From: Roseicella aerolata
GTDB lineage: Bacteria; Pseudomonadota; Alphaproteobacteria; Acetobacterales; Acetobacteraceae
Assembly (NCBI RefSeq): GCF_020523605.1
Contig: NZ_JAJAQI010000022.1
Span: forward strand, 35,420 to 99,419
DNA: 64,000 nucleotides
Direction of reading: 5' to 3'
Part shown: one piece after another, positions 38,219 to 46,733 of the stretch
Layout: each line of letters begins with the position of its first letter
How positions within the stretch are numbered: position 1 is the stretch's first letter
Translations under genes and position numbers: made by a program
Notes under the pieces: model-generated
Told to the model about the DNA's origin: nothing
Seen by the model: the letters and a program-made list of their open reading frames with translations, nothing else
Database searches by the model: none

Positions 38219-40156
38219 CTATGAGCTCGCGCTCGGGTCAGGCTTGCCGGTGCGGGCACCATGCCGTTCCGACCGACCCACGCGCCGCCCGACCGGCGGG
38301 CGCCATTCGCCGCGTGGCCGCGCGCGCCAACCGAAGCGGGTGTCGCCGTCGAGCAGGTGCAGGTGGTCACGCAGCCGGTTGCGGCCGAGCCAGGCGACCG
38401 CCGCCTCCAGTTCCGACAGTGTCATCTCGGCGCGGCCCTTGCCGACCGTCGCGCGCTTCAGCACCGCGTTATAGGCGTGGTAGAGCCCGTCGCCGCGCCC
38501 GGTCGGCACCAGCGTGTGCGCGATACCCTCGGCCATGTCCTCCACCGCCTGGCTCGCGACCAACTCGCCGAGGCGCGCGCGCAGCCGGCGCTCTGCAGCC
38601 GAGGGCGCTTCCAGCAGCTCGCCCTGCGGATCTGGCGCGCGCGCCGCCGCCAGCCCGGCCGCCAGGTCCGGCCCCGGCCGCAGCGTCGAGAGCCGCAGCG
38701 CCAGCGCGTTGCTCTCCAGCGGCACGATGCCCTGCCGCTCGCGAGCCTCGGCCAGCTCGTCTTCCAGCCAGTCGGGCAGCGGCAGGGGCGGCTGCTTCGG
38801 TGGCCGCTGCGGCTTCGCGCGGGTACCTTGCTCGCGCTCCATCCGCCAACGGAAGCGCGCGAAGAGCGGGTCGTCGGGGTGGAACACCGTCGCGCGCTGC
38901 GCCTCGTAGGGACCGGCACGCGGATCCACGCGCGTCGCCCGTGCCACCATCTGCTCGAGCCAGGGGCGCGAGCGGATATGCGTCAGCGCGGCGACCACCG
39001 CGACCTCCGGCGCGTCGAGCCCCTCATAGGCCATCGCCACCGTCACCAGCACCGAAGGCTCCGGCGTCAGGCGAAAGGCGGCGAGCGCCTCATGCGCGCC
39101 ACGCTCCTCCGACACGGCGAGCGCCGCCGTCATCCGTTGCGCCGGCGGCATCCAGCCGCGCAGCATGTCGAGATACCTCCGCGCCTGCGCCTGGTCGGGT
39201 GCCACGACCAGCAGCTTGCCCAAGCCCCGTGCCGCCTCGTCGGGCGCCACCCCGAGCCGGCCGCGCCGCTCCGCGCGGGTGCGGCGCGTCGCCTCGAAGG
39301 CGCGCCGCAACAAATCCTCGGCGAAGCCGGTGCGCAGCGCCGTGAAGATCGCTGGGCGCGTCGCTTCGTTCGGTGCCAGGGCGCGCAGCCGGTGCGGGCC
39401 GAGATGCGGCCGCTCGCCCGTCTCGCCCTCCGGCCCGAGCCAGCTTGCCTCGCCGTCGAGCGCGCCGAAGGAGACCGGCAGCACGGCGCGCTCGGCGAGC
39501 GCGCGGGCCCGGCTGTAGCCGACCACCGCGAGCCCCGGGGCGGCGAGGTCCACCTCCTGGCGCCCGCCGGCAGCGCGGCGATAAGGCAGGCCGAGGATGC
39601 GGCGGCCGTCGGCGCGCTCCAGCGTGCCGGAGAGCAGCAGCCGCACCGCGGCGAGCGACAGCAGAGGCTCGATCGCTGCCGACCAGCCCGCAGCGTCGTC
39701 GGGTGCGGCAACGTTGTCGTTCGCGCCGACCGCCGGCAGGTGGTGCACCTCGTCCACCACGAGCAGGTAGCGGTGGCGCCGGAACTCGGCCAGGTGCAGG
39801 TCTGGCGCGGCAGCGACGCCCTGGTAGGTCGTCACGTAGCCCGCGAGGCCACGGCACGGGTCGGGCGCATTCTCGGCGGCGCGCACCGACAGCGCGTGGC
39901 CGAGCGTGGTGCGCCAAGCCGGATCGCAGAATGCCTCCTCCGCCTGCAGGCGCAGGCTGTCGCGCGGCACAACCCAGCAGACCCGCTCGCAGAGGCCGGC
40001 CTCGATCAGCGCCTGTGCAGCCAGCACCGGCAGCAGCGACTTGCCGCCGCCCGGCGTCACGGCGGCCAGCACGTCGCGCACCGGCGCCCCGCCGGCAATG
40101 GCGCGCATGACGGCAAGCGTCTCGGCCTGGTGGCTGCGAAGCCGCGGTCCCGACAT
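38219..40156 (-). CDS. DEAD/DEAH-box helicase family protein
   Basis: About 645 aa. The superfamily 2 core begins at once: RSHQAETLAVMRAI (Q-motif-like), TPGGGKS (Walker A variant, about 48-54), CWVVPRDSLRLQAE (Ia), LLVVDEVHHLP (DEVH box), LLLSGTLER (motif III), then VTVAMAYEGLDAPEV and QMVARATRVDP (motifs V/VI). The C-terminal 200 residues are plasmid-specific. ATG at 40156 (a GTG lies directly before it) with GAGG upstream. It is convergent with DUF736 and divergent from the small gene at 40273. A helicase role in plasmid processing is inferred. Confidence 0.9.
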   Translation of the reverse strand: MSGPRLRSHQAETLAVMRAIAGGAPVRDVLAAVTPGGGKSLLPVLAAQALIEAGLCERVCWVVPRDSLRLQAEEAFCDPAWRTTLGHALSVRAAENAPDPCRGLAGYVTTYQGVAAAPDLHLAEFRRHRYLLVVDEVHHLPAVGANDNVAAPDDAAGWSAAIEPLLSLAAVRLLLSGTLERADGRRILGLPYRRAAGGRQEVDLAAPGLAVVGYSRARALAERAVLPVSFGALDGEASWLGPEGETGERPHLGPHRLRALAPNEATRPAIFTALRTGFAEDLLRRAFEATRRTRAERRGRLGVAPDEAARGLGKLLVVAPDQAQARRYLDMLRGWMPPAQRMTAALAVSEERGAHEALAAFRLTPEPSVLVTVAMAYEGLDAPEVAVVAALTHIRSRPWLEQMVARATRVDPRAGPYEAQRATVFHPDDPLFARFRWRMEREQGTRAKPQRPPKQPPLPLPDWLEDELAEARERQGIVPLESNALALRLSTLRPGPDLAAGLAAARAPDPQGELLEAPSAAERRLRARLGELVASQAVEDMAEGIAHTLVPTGRGDGLYHAYNAVLKRATVGKGRAEMTLSELEAAVAWLGRNRLRDHLHLLDGDTRFGWRARPRGEWRPPVGRRVGRSERHGARTGKPDPSASS

Positions 40157-40272
40157 CACGGCGTCCTCTGGTGCAGCGTAGAATCCTGATTCGACACGGA
40201 ATCCTTGTCGAGGGTCCGATCGTCACGGCGAATCAGTTCGCGTTCTGTTCACGCACCAGCTAGCCTCACGGC

Positions 40273-40674
40273 ATGCCGCCGGACAGCCTGCCGCCGCCCC
40301 TCGACCTGGACCTCGTCGCCGCCCGTGCCGCGGAGGCGCATTACCGCGCCGCGCTCGCCGCCGGCCTGTTGGAGGCGCGCGCATGGGCCGAGGCGACGGA
40401 CGTCTTTCGCCTGCATCACCCCGCCTGGCCGCTGCCGCTCGCCGAGCGCGAGGCGGCGAGGATCGTCGGCGCGCTGATCGCATGGGATCGCGTGCGGGAC
40501 GGGCGGCATCACGCGCTGAACCGCCGCGTTCCGCCGCTTGCCCTGCTGCACCGCCTGTCGCGCCCGGCGGTTGCGCACGGTGTCGTGGCACGTGACGCTC
40601 GGCAGGCCGAGAACGTGTCGCCCGGGCGGTCGCCGGGTGCCGGCCTTGCGGCGGTGAGCGCAAACCCTTCCTGA
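40273..40674 (+). CDS. small hypothetical protein divergent from the helicase gene
   Basis: 133 aa, Ala/Leu/Arg-rich, probably helical: DLVAARAAEAHYRAALAAGL then LEARAWAEATDVFRLHHPAW, with LPLAEREAARIVGALIAWDR. The last 40 residues are low-complexity and may be untranslated read-on. No family recognised. The 116-bp gap to the helicase gene contains the inverted repeat TCGACA...TGTCGA, a possible shared operator. Confidence 0.45.
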   Translation: MPPDSLPPPLDLDLVAARAAEAHYRAALAAGLLEARAWAEATDVFRLHHPAWPLPLAEREAARIVGALIAWDRVRDGRHHALNRRVPPLALLHRLSRPAVAHGVVARDARQAENVSPGRSPGAGLAAVSANPS

Positions 40675-40905
40675 CGCGCTCGGCCGGCGCCGGCTGACGC
40701 CCGCCCAGTACCCCAGCGCCCTTCAGCCATGGCCGCGGACGCGGCCTGCGCGGGGGACCACGGGCTCTGCCCAAGGTCCCCCTCGGCACGCGCCCTACGG
40801 CACGGCAGGACCCCTCCCTCGCATGCCCCTGCGGGCCACGCTCCGTCAGGGCCCGGCCGCGCCCTGCCGCATGCCACCCCTCCTTCCCCGGTCTCGGCGA
40901 CGCCA

Positions 40906-40928
40906 GGGAAGCAGCGGGGCTGCTTCCC
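40906..40928 (+). promoter_or_regulatory. hairpin in the DUF932 leader
   Basis: Perfect stem GGGAAGCAGC / GCTGCTTCCC with a GGG loop, followed by AGAGGAAGAAAGGG and the ATG at 40959. The 284 bases before the ATG hold no gene. The hairpin ends 30 bp from the start codon, so it could be an attenuator or a translational control element. Confidence 0.45.
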
Positions 40929-40958
40929 GCTGCCAGAGGAAGAAAGGGCACAGACACC

Positions 40959-41399
40959 ATGTCGTTCATCGGCCGCACCACCATCCTCCGTGCCGACGGC
41001 GTCACCCCGCTGACCGACGAGGACATCCGCCGCGTGGCACCCTCGGCCTTCGCGGGGGAGGCGCACGAGAGCCGCAGCGCGCGCTACGCCTACATCCCGA
41101 CCGCCGACGTCATCCGCGGCATGCGCGACGCCGGCTTCGTGCCGATGGCGGCAGGCCAGGCCAGGACGCGCGACGAAGGGCGGCGGGGCCACACGAAGCA
41201 CATGCTTCGCTTCCGCCACGCCGACGCGAAGCCGCTGTCGGAGCGCCGGGTGGGGCAGACCTTCCCCGAGATCGTGCTGCTGAACTCGCACGACGGCACG
41301 AGCGCGTATCGCGTCATGTCGGGCGTGTTCCGCCTTGTCTGCCTCAACGGCATGATCGTGGCCGACCGGGAGGGCGCGGAAGTGCGCGTGCCGCACAAG
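40959..41399 (+). pseudogene. DUF932 protein gene, 5' part (split by IS insertion)
   Basis: Codes for the DUF932 N-terminal and middle region (MSFIGRTTILRADGVTPLTD, HMLRFRHADA, GQTFPEIVLLNSHDGTSAYR, GVFRLVCLNGMIVADREG) up to EVRVPHK. There an IS110/IS1111-type element begins; the frame then runs into IS DNA and stops at 41477. The rest resumes at 42910 as GDVVRQVIEGSY. DUF932 proteins are phage- and plasmid-borne with unknown function. AGGAAG lies before the ATG. Confidence 0.88.
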
Positions 41400-42906
41400 A
41401 TGGGGTGGACGGCCTTCCGCGGCATCGGCGTGCCAGGATGCGGGCCGCCTAAACCCGTGAGGAGCCGCCCGCCATGACGATGACCATGATCGGCCTGGAC
41501 ACCGCGAAGGCCGTCTTTCAGGTCCACGGCGTCGATGCCGCCGGACAGCCGCAGCTGAAGCGCAAGCTGAAGCGGGACGAGGTGGTCGCGTTCTTCGAAC
41601 GCCAAGCCCCTTGCATAGTCGTGCTGGAGGCCTGCGGAGCAGGCCACCACTGGGCGCGCGTGCTCACGGGTTTGGGGCACGAGGTGAGGCTGGTCGCACC
41701 GGAGGTGGCGAGACCGTTCGTGAGGTCTGGCCGGAAGAACGACGCCGCAGATGCGGCTGCGCTGTGCGCCGCGGCGATGCAGCCGGAGGTGAAGTACGTT
41801 CCAGTGAAGAGCACCGAGCAGCAGGGCGTGCTGGCGCTGCACTCGATCCGATCGCTGCTGGTGAAGCAGCAATCCATGCTGGCGAACGCGATGCGCGGTC
41901 TGGCGACCGAGTTCGGGCTCGTCGCTCCCAAGGGCATCGACAGGCTCGATGAGCTGGGGACCAGGATGCAGAAAGACGCCAGCGTCCCCGCGACAGCAAA
42001 GCTGGCCTTCGAGGAGCTGCGCGGCCACAGCCGGATCACGGCCGCCCGGATTATCGAGCTCGAGGCGCGCATCGTCGAGCATGCCCGGCAGGATGGCACC
42101 GCGCGGCGCCTGGCGACCATCCCCGGCATCGGTCCGATCACCGCCTCGCTCCTCGCGGCAACCATCGGCGGCAACATCGGCGCGTTCCGGAGCGCGCGAA
42201 ACTTCGCTGCCTGGCTCGGCCTCGTACCGCGACAGTTCTCCACGGGCGGGAAGACGCGGCTCGGCCGGATCACGAAGACGGGCAACAGCGAGATCCGCCG
42301 TCTGCTGGTGCTCGGCGCCACATCGATGGTGCTCCGGGCCGCGCAGTGGAACAGCGCGGCCGGGGCTTGGCTACGTGGGGTGCTGGAGCGCCGCCCGGTG
42401 CGGTTGGCGACGGTGGCACTGGCGAACAAGATGGCGCGCATCGCCTGGGCGGTGATGGCGCGTGGCGAGATCTACCGGCCGAAGGGGCGTGCCGCGGTCG
42501 CGACGACCGCGGCATGACATCCCGAGGCGGCTGGTAGAGGCCGGGCGGATGCCTGGTGGTGCCGGCGGCAGACGCTGACGAGCGTGATGGGAGAGCTGTG
42601 GTCAAGACAGCCCAGGCAATACCGAACGTCGCCCTGTGCCTCCGAGCACGTGCACAAGATCGGTGCCTGGCACGCAGGCGCACACCCATGATGGCCAGCG
42701 GCGGGCGCCGCGGAACAGGCCGGACATAAGGGCGCGACTGACCGGGCCTAACCCCAACGCCGATCGACGCCTGCGTCGGACCAGGACGGGCGCCCGCCTG
42801 GACAAAAGAAGCCGGTCCCGAGGTACTCGCCATGCTCGCCCCGCCCGCGCGCCCTCGCCAGCGGTCGTTCAGCAACGGCGCTTGCCATGCACCGGGCCGT
42901 CCACAT
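41400..42906 (+). mobile_element. IS110-family (IS1111-type) insertion sequence
   Basis: About 1.5 kb. Boundaries were set by rejoining the DUF932 frame: ...CCGCACAAG | element | GGCGACGTG..., with AAG present at both edges so the exact cut is ambiguous by 3 bp. Subterminal inverted repeats GTGGACGGCC (41405-41414) and GGCCGTCCAC (42895-42904) and a long non-coding right end (about 390 bp against 74 bp at the left) are features of the IS1111 group. No target duplication beyond AAG is seen, as usual for this family. Confidence 0.85.
41474..42517 (+). CDS. IS110/IS1111-family transposase (DEDD recombinase)
   Basis: 347 aa. N-terminal RuvC-like DEDD domain (MIGLDTAKAVFQVHGVD, VLEACGAGHHWARVL, RSGRKNDAADAAAL) and C-terminal Transposase_20 domain (IPGIGPITASLLAATIGG, FAAWLGLVPRQFSTGGK, GNSEIRRLLVLGA with the likely Ser nucleophile region). 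These enzymes insert at specific targets guided by an element-encoded RNA. ATG at 41474 after GGAG. The frame is intact, so the element may be active. Confidence 0.95.
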   Translation: MTMTMIGLDTAKAVFQVHGVDAAGQPQLKRKLKRDEVVAFFERQAPCIVVLEACGAGHHWARVLTGLGHEVRLVAPEVARPFVRSGRKNDAADAAALCAAAMQPEVKYVPVKSTEQQGVLALHSIRSLLVKQQSMLANAMRGLATEFGLVAPKGIDRLDELGTRMQKDASVPATAKLAFEELRGHSRITAARIIELEARIVEHARQDGTARRLATIPGIGPITASLLAATIGGNIGAFRSARNFAAWLGLVPRQFSTGGKTRLGRITKTGNSEIRRLLVLGATSMVLRAAQWNSAAGAWLRGVLERRPVRLATVALANKMARIAWAVMARGEIYRPKGRAAVATTAA

Positions 42907-42909
42907 AAG
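42518..42909 (+). ncRNA. putative bridge/seekRNA region in the IS right end
   Basis: Non-coding right end of the IS1111-type element, where this group encodes its guide RNA. Two internal segments match the insertion junctions. GCACAAGAT at 42652-42660 equals the left junction at 41393-41401 (and continues GG after one mismatch). ACATAAGGGCG at 42724-42734 equals the right junction at 42903-42913. Each match spans target and IS-end bases, as expected for target and donor guides. RNA ends and fold were not determined. Confidence 0.65.
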
Positions 42910-43335
42910 GGCGACGTGGTGCGGCAGGTGATCGAAGGCAGCTACGCCGTCCTCGACGACGCGCGCCAGGCGCTCGACGCCGCCGAAGCGTGGCAGGGCG
43001 TGGCGCTCAGCCGTGACGAGCGGCTTGCCTTCGGCGAGGCGGCACGGACGCTCCGCTTCGGCGACGCGGACGGTCGGACCGAGACGCCGATCACGGCCGA
43101 GCAGCTGCTCGCGCCGCGTCGCGTGGACGACGCCGGCGACGACCTCTGGCGGACCTTCAACCGCGTGCAGGAGAACGCCATCCGCGGCGGGCTGACTGCC
43201 TGGGGCCGCGACGCCCGGAACCGGCCGCGCCGTGTTACCTCGCGCGAGGTGACAGGCATCGACGGCGACGTTCGTCTGAACCGCGCCCTGTGGACGCTGA
43301 CGGAGCGCATGGCCGAGCTGAAGGGAGTGGGCTGA
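42910..43335 (+). pseudogene. DUF932 protein gene, 3' part (downstream of the IS)
   Basis: In-frame continuation of the gene broken at 41399: GDVVRQVIEGSYAVLDDARQ, LDAAEAWQGVALSRDERLAF, DDLWRTFNRVQENAIRGGL, ending TLTERMAELKGVG. The frame is open upstream into IS sequence (from 42832), which would add foreign residues. It is better preserved than the relic at 26052. Confidence 0.88.
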
Positions 43336-43346
43336 ACTCTATCGGG

Positions 43347-43404
43347 GCCGGGGCGAAAGCCCCGGCTCGCCGCGAAAATTTTCGGCCCGCCCGGCGGGCG
43401 GGCC
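43347..43404 (+). terminator. three consecutive palindromes after DUF932
   Basis: Hairpin GCCGGGGC-GAAA-GCCCCGGC (43347-43366), palindrome CGAAAATTTTCG (43373-43384), then hairpin GGCCCGCC-5 nt-GGCGGGCC (43384-43404). They start 11 bp after the stop. The first has a stable GNRA loop and the A/T palindrome supplies a T run, so termination in both directions is plausible. Confidence 0.6.
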
Positions 43405-43562
43405 GGTACGAGCTGCGCTGACATAGCGCCAGCAGCCGCGCATGGGCTAACCGCTGTCGGCATCCTCTGGATCCGCAGGTAGCGTGAACCAAAACCCCGC
43501 TACCTGAATCTCGCGATGGCAACGAGCCGCCGCGTCACCACGAAACGTGCTATTTGTTCAAC

Positions 43563-44255
43563 ATGAGCGATGTCGTCGAGAATTCGGACGTCAAGGCCGC
43601 CGCTTCCCCAGCGCCGCTCCCGTGGGAACTGCACCCCGCCCTGAGGGAGGACAGGCTGCGCATCTGCGCCCGGCTGCTCGCCAATGCGCGGCGCGACGCG
43701 CTCGCCCTGGCCTCCTACGAGATGGGCGACGACGCCTGGTCGGTCGGCTGCCGCGCCTATGCCTTCGGGCGGCACCGCTTGGATCGCGCGGCGACGTCGG
43801 GCCAGCACAACTGGCTTGGCGTGCTGGACGAAAGCAACGCCTTCGTCTTCCTCATCGAGGAGGTGCCGGTGCGCTTCTACCGTGGCCCGGCGGACGAGCC
43901 GACGGCCCGCGCACTGCGCCGGCACGCTCAGGAAGCCGAGCAGCTCTCGCTGGCGCTTGGCGAAGCTGCCGAGGGCCTCGTCTTCCGGTTGGCCGTCGAG
44001 ACGGGCGAGGGCGGCCGCGTCGAGCGGGTGGTGTTCCTGGCGTTGCGCGGCGAGGAAGGTGAGGCCGCGTGCGCATGGCCGGTGCCGCTGGACATACCGA
44101 CACCCACGCAGGCGCCGACGGTGCAGCTGCGGCTGCTGCCCGATGATGGCTATCCTGGGCCGAAGGCGGCACCAGCGACGAACCACGCTGGCGAGGTGCG
44201 ACGCCAGCGCGGCGAAACGAGAACCAAGGAGCTCATCGCCGATCAGAAGCGATAA
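43563..44255 (+). CDS. hypothetical plasmid protein
   Basis: 230 aa, no recognised domain. The middle (LREDRLRICARLLANARRDA, DDAWSVGCRAYAFGRHRLDR, QHNWLGVLDESNAFVFLIEE, PVRFYRGPADEPTARALRRH) is protein-like and probably cytosolic alpha/beta; the C-terminus is polar and basic. ATG at 43563 (TTG at 43554 also possible) without an obvious Shine-Dalgarno. It lies between the DUF932 gene and the defence operon, with which it converges. Confidence 0.6.
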   Translation: MSDVVENSDVKAAASPAPLPWELHPALREDRLRICARLLANARRDALALASYEMGDDAWSVGCRAYAFGRHRLDRAATSGQHNWLGVLDESNAFVFLIEEVPVRFYRGPADEPTARALRRHAQEAEQLSLALGEAAEGLVFRLAVETGEGGRVERVVFLALRGEEGEAACAWPVPLDIPTPTQAPTVQLRLLPDDGYPGPKAAPATNHAGEVRRQRGETRTKELIADQKR

Positions 44256-44307
44256 CCAGCCGCCCAACCACAGCGCACACACGCCACTTCAAACCGGAGC
44301 AGCGTCT

Positions 44308-45156
44308 TTACCCGACAGCGGCGAAGCCGCCTTCACAGAACCAGTCGCTTTCCGCCCAGGCTTCGTAAGCAGCCGCTCGCCACCCGTTGAGGCGCCCAGT
44401 TAGGCAGCTTGCAGCATATTCTTCGAGGTAGGCTCGAACATGGTCAGCGCCGCCACTAGCTTGTAGCCCAATCAGAAGATGTCGGATGTTGAGCAGCTCC
44501 TCCGCCGCCTCCGAACCGTAAAGCGATGACAATTTCAGCCTTCGGAAGTGCCTCCTCACGCGCTCGGCGAGCAACGGATCCCATGCGGATGACGGCTCGA
44601 CCCGAAAGCGCACGGAGGCCGGCACGACCTCCACGACGTCAGCGTACAACCAACGCTCCTCGGTGACATCGTCGAAATACGGATGGATCGACACGTCCTC
44701 GGGGGCATGGGGGACGCTCGCGAGCTTGGCCTTGTTGCAGTCGCTGCACGCCGGAACGAGATTGACGGGCACGACGGCGAGCGCGGGATAATGCGCCTTC
44801 GGCAGGTGGTGATCGAGTGTGGTCACCGTCCGATGCGCGCACAACGGACAGCGCCCCTTGGCTGCCGCGAAAATGTTGTCATAGATGGCTCGGCCGGGCC
44901 CGTTTTGCGTCGCCATGCGACCCGTATAGACAGCCTCCATCTCTGCCGTCGTCACCGTGCCGTTGACCAGGGGGTCGCGTACGATCTGGTCGAGCGCCTG
45001 CGCTTCCGCCGCGGCCACATAGGCGTCCGACGCGTCCCGGATAGCCCGGGTCGCGGCTGCCAGTTTGGCTTTCAGCGCCGGCAGACGTACGCGGCTGATG
45101 CAGGCGGCGAAGGTGTCCTCAGCTGAGTATTGCGGACGATCGAGCTTCAGCATCAC
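44308..45156 (-). CDS. HNH endonuclease-domain protein, Septu PtuB-like
   Basis: 282 aa. Helical N-terminus, then an HNH/treble-clef nuclease core: CPLCAHRTVTTLDHHLPKAH and VPVNLVPACSDCNKAK, giving two C-x-x-C zinc pairs and the catalytic DHH. An additional domain follows. It overlaps the ATPase stop by ATGA (45156-45153) and is the last gene of the operon. An ATPase plus HNH pair is the architecture of Septu (PtuA/PtuB) anti-phage systems, where the nuclease is held by the ATPase. Assignment rests on motifs and order; sequence similarity to known PtuB was not tested. Confidence 0.75.
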   Translation of the reverse strand: MMLKLDRPQYSAEDTFAACISRVRLPALKAKLAAATRAIRDASDAYVAAAEAQALDQIVRDPLVNGTVTTAEMEAVYTGRMATQNGPGRAIYDNIFAAAKGRCPLCAHRTVTTLDHHLPKAHYPALAVVPVNLVPACSDCNKAKLASVPHAPEDVSIHPYFDDVTEERWLYADVVEVVPASVRFRVEPSSAWDPLLAERVRRHFRRLKLSSLYGSEAAEELLNIRHLLIGLQASGGADHVRAYLEEYAASCLTGRLNGWRAAAYEAWAESDWFCEGGFAAVG

Positions 45157-46700
45157 TCGTCGTCGGTCTGGCGGGCGGCGATGAGGGCCCGGATGATCGC
45201 CTTGGCTTCGCCGCCCAGCTCGCCATCGAAGCGGCCGACGACTTCCTCGTAGTCGTCGCCCTCAGCTACAGCGTCGCGCAGCATCTTGTGAAAGCCCGAG
45301 TCGGTTACTTCCAGCCCGAAGATCTCTCGCGTCAGGATGCCGACATTCTCCCCGAAGGTCTCGATCTCGGGGCGGTCCGCGTCCACCCGAGCGTTCGTGC
45401 GGCGCACTTTCCACACGCAGCTGCGCGGCACTTCTTGAAGCACGACCGGGGAGTGGGTTGCGATGATGCCGACGCCATTCCGATTGATCAGCAGGTCGGA
45501 CAGCGCACGCACGAAGGCCGACAACAGCGGCGGGTGCAGGTGCGCTTCCGGCTCGTCGAGCAGCACGAGCGTGCGCTCCTCGACCGTCTCGACCAGCCGC
45601 GTGATCGTCAGCAGGACGATCTTGTGCCCCGAGCTCAGCTTGCCGAACAGCGAGCGGGCCCGCGCCCGAAACTCTTTCTCAGGCAGGTCTTCACCCGCGA
45701 GCGACGCGACCTCGGCGTCCTTGAAGATCGGATCGGCCTCGAGCATCTCCAGCGCGCGCCGCCAGCGACTGGCACGCGCACCCTGGCGGCATAGCCACAC
45801 GCTGCTGCCGAAGACGGAGGAAAGTTCGTCCGGCGTTCGCGGCGGGTGCGGCTTACCGTCCTCCCCAAGGCCCGTGCGTCGCAGGCCGATATAGGCGTAT
45901 TGCACGCCGCTCGACTTGTCCTGGCGGGTGGGGAGCGGGCCGAAAGGATCGAACGCGCTGAAGGTCACCGAGACCAGGTTGGCGAACAGCCGCTCGTTGA
46001 TGCGGTCTTCGGTATCGCCCTCGAACGACCCTACATCCTCCTCCGCGCCGTCGGCACCGACGAGCGCACGCGTCATCCCGTTCAGGAGCCGCGTCTTGCC
46101 CACGCCGTTACGGCCGATCAGCACGTGGATATTGGTAGGCGGCTGCGACTCCGGCTGGACCTCGAAGTCGAGCCGGACCGGGGCGATCCGGGACCGCGGC
46201 GGCTTGGGCGCCGTGTAGCTGAAATTGTAACTCGACAGACGCGCGCCGCCACGCGCCATCCGGTAGAACTGCCCTTGCACGCTCGCCGGGGTGACGGCCC
46301 GCAGCAGGGACACGCCGGTGACCTTCTCGTTGAGCGCCCGCTGGAAAAGCTCTGTGTCGAAGGCGACGTCCTTCAGCGCTCGCAAGATGCGGTCGCGCTG
46401 TTCGGGCCCGAGCGCGTTCAACGCCTCGTAGTAGCTGTCGTCCTGGCCAAGCGAGAAGAAGCGGTCGTCGAGCGCATCGAAGTTCTTCGGGATGGCGGGG
46501 CGGCGCTGACCCTCCTCCATCTCGAATTGGCCAATCTTCACGCTCCCGATCTGATGTCGCTCGCCTTCCCCGTCATAGACGACGAGCGTGTACATGGTGT
46601 TGTACTTGAACCAGTCGTCCCAATTGTCAGTCAGGAGGTAGGCGCGATCCTTCGCGTCCGCCGACGGCCGAACGCCATGATCAAGGACGCGGAAGTACAT
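45153..46700 (-). CDS. AAA/OLD-like ATPase, Septu PtuA-like
   Basis: 515 aa. N-terminal non-catalytic region, Walker A IGRNGVGKTRLLNGM (about residue 190), signature LSSGHKIVLLTITRL, Walker B LVLLDEPEAHLHPPLLSAFV and IIATHSPVVLQEVPR (H-loop), that is, an ABC/SMC-type ATPase of the OLD/PtuA kind. No Toprim domain follows, so nuclease activity is expected from the HNH partner. ATG 46700 chosen over 46724 (AGGCGGG upstream). It starts 33 bp after the AbiEii gene on the same strand. Confidence 0.82.
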   Translation of the reverse strand: MYFRVLDHGVRPSADAKDRAYLLTDNWDDWFKYNTMYTLVVYDGEGERHQIGSVKIGQFEMEEGQRRPAIPKNFDALDDRFFSLGQDDSYYEALNALGPEQRDRILRALKDVAFDTELFQRALNEKVTGVSLLRAVTPASVQGQFYRMARGGARLSSYNFSYTAPKPPRSRIAPVRLDFEVQPESQPPTNIHVLIGRNGVGKTRLLNGMTRALVGADGAEEDVGSFEGDTEDRINERLFANLVSVTFSAFDPFGPLPTRQDKSSGVQYAYIGLRRTGLGEDGKPHPPRTPDELSSVFGSSVWLCRQGARASRWRRALEMLEADPIFKDAEVASLAGEDLPEKEFRARARSLFGKLSSGHKIVLLTITRLVETVEERTLVLLDEPEAHLHPPLLSAFVRALSDLLINRNGVGIIATHSPVVLQEVPRSCVWKVRRTNARVDADRPEIETFGENVGILTREIFGLEVTDSGFHKMLRDAVAEGDDYEEVVGRFDGELGGEAKAIIRALIAARQTDDE

Positions 46701-46733
46701 CGCCCACCCGCCTCTTGATCGCACTCTTCACCA

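Noticed and set aside
45153..46700. OLD-family nuclease (Gabija-like)
   Set aside because: The ATPase lacks a C-terminal Toprim domain and is coupled to an HNH protein, not a UvrD-like helicase.
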